Source: a virus. From it: a DNA stretch of 37,941 bases. The notes under the pieces are model-generated. The model saw only the letters and a list, made by a program, of their open reading frames with translations, had not been told where the DNA came from and did no database searches. Made by a program: the position numbers and the translations under genes. Location of the stretch: the IMG/VR virus record IMGVR_UViG_3300047299_000005, positions 1 through 37,941 of that record, one strand, 5' to 3'. Each line of letters begins with the position of its first letter. The stretch's first letter is position 1. This document shows, piece by piece, positions 37,852 to 37,941 of the stretch.

Positions 37852-37941
37852 ACAGACTTCTAAGGCTAATCCGTACACCCTAGTAGGGGAACATAGAAGT
37901 TAAATACACTATTAAAAGTAATGTTATAAGTATATTAATAT

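Larger units (their letters stand above)
36978..37941. other. Non-coding control region with probable replication origin
   Basis: About 960 nt without a convincing protein gene. From left to right: a leader of the early operon; DnaA boxes (37182-37312); palindromic operator-like repeats (37264-37372); repeated AGTCAC/GTGACT elements and a Fur-box-like palindrome (37423-37529); a G-rich run (37530-37539); AT-rich DNA with short repeats (37560-37765); a rightward promoter (37770-37798); and a short leader. Together with 1-124 it separates the divergently transcribed early and late arms, the expected place for an origin and regulatory centre. Confidence 0.7.

Noticed and set aside
1-37941. T7-type RNA polymerase gene
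   Set aside because: No frame shows single-subunit RNA polymerase motifs. Promoters look like host sigma70 sites.
1-37941. Integrase, excisionase or CI-like repressor
   Set aside because: No tyrosine or serine recombinase motifs or clear repressor gene, and no attachment site next to a tRNA.
1-37941. tRNA genes
   Set aside because: I scanned intergenic gaps by eye and saw no cloverleaf with a T-loop. A tRNA scan would be decisive.

Overview
The window looks like an essentially complete genome of a short-tailed, tailed bacteriophage (podovirus). It carries a packaging, portal, scaffold and capsid block, T7-type tail tube genes, three large virion proteins resembling T7 gp14/gp15/gp16, a lysis block, and a T7-like replisome: family A DNA polymerase, gp4-type primase-helicase, gp2.5-type ssDNA-binding protein, gp6-type exonuclease and gp3-type endonuclease I. 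It has no recognisable RNA polymerase, integrase, excisionase or repressor gene. The most likely reading is a strictly lytic phage that depends on host RNA polymerase. A monomeric adenosylcobalamin-dependent (class II) ribonucleotide reductase recalls the SIO1/cobavirus (Zobellviridae-like) podoviruses. The host cannot be named from the sequence. It is presumably an aquatic Gram-negative bacterium, because there is a T7-like ejection apparatus and a GH24 endolysin.

Layout. Positions 125-23494 (+ strand) form the late arm: terminase, portal, scaffold, capsid, a large SGNH-domain virion protein, two tail fibre-type proteins, a fibre chaperone, tail tube A/B, internal virion proteins, holin-type membrane proteins and lysozyme. 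A bidirectional terminator at 23537-23568 separates this arm from the early arm. Positions 23576-36977 (- strand) form the early arm and read leftward. First come small host-takeover type genes (36977-35006). A strong promoter at 34969-34997 then leads into the replication genes (34815-28137), nuclease, metallophosphoesterase and DUF3310 genes, and finally the RNR/glutaredoxin module. Genes overlap by 1-20 nt almost throughout, so translational coupling is widespread.

The only long non-coding region is 36978-37941, plus 1-124 if the ends join. It holds a cluster of DnaA boxes, palindromic operator-like repeats, AT-rich repeats and a rightward promoter that would fire into the late arm across the window ends. 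This suggests a circularly permuted or circular map opened inside the control region.

Three free-standing homing-type endonuclease genes have invaded the genome: an HNH-like gene antisense behind the portal, a GIY-YIG gene between two fibre genes, and an HNH gene directly before the exonuclease. Two of them carry their own near-consensus sigma70-type promoters. The most unusual features are an in-frame amber codon between the first metal-binding motif and the rest of the exonuclease gene, the oriC-like DnaA-box cluster in a phage with a T7-type replisome, a recurring promoter architecture (TTGACA, AAAAGT in the spacer, extended -10), and a 19-codon transmembrane micro-ORF tied into the operon by stop/start overlaps on both sides.
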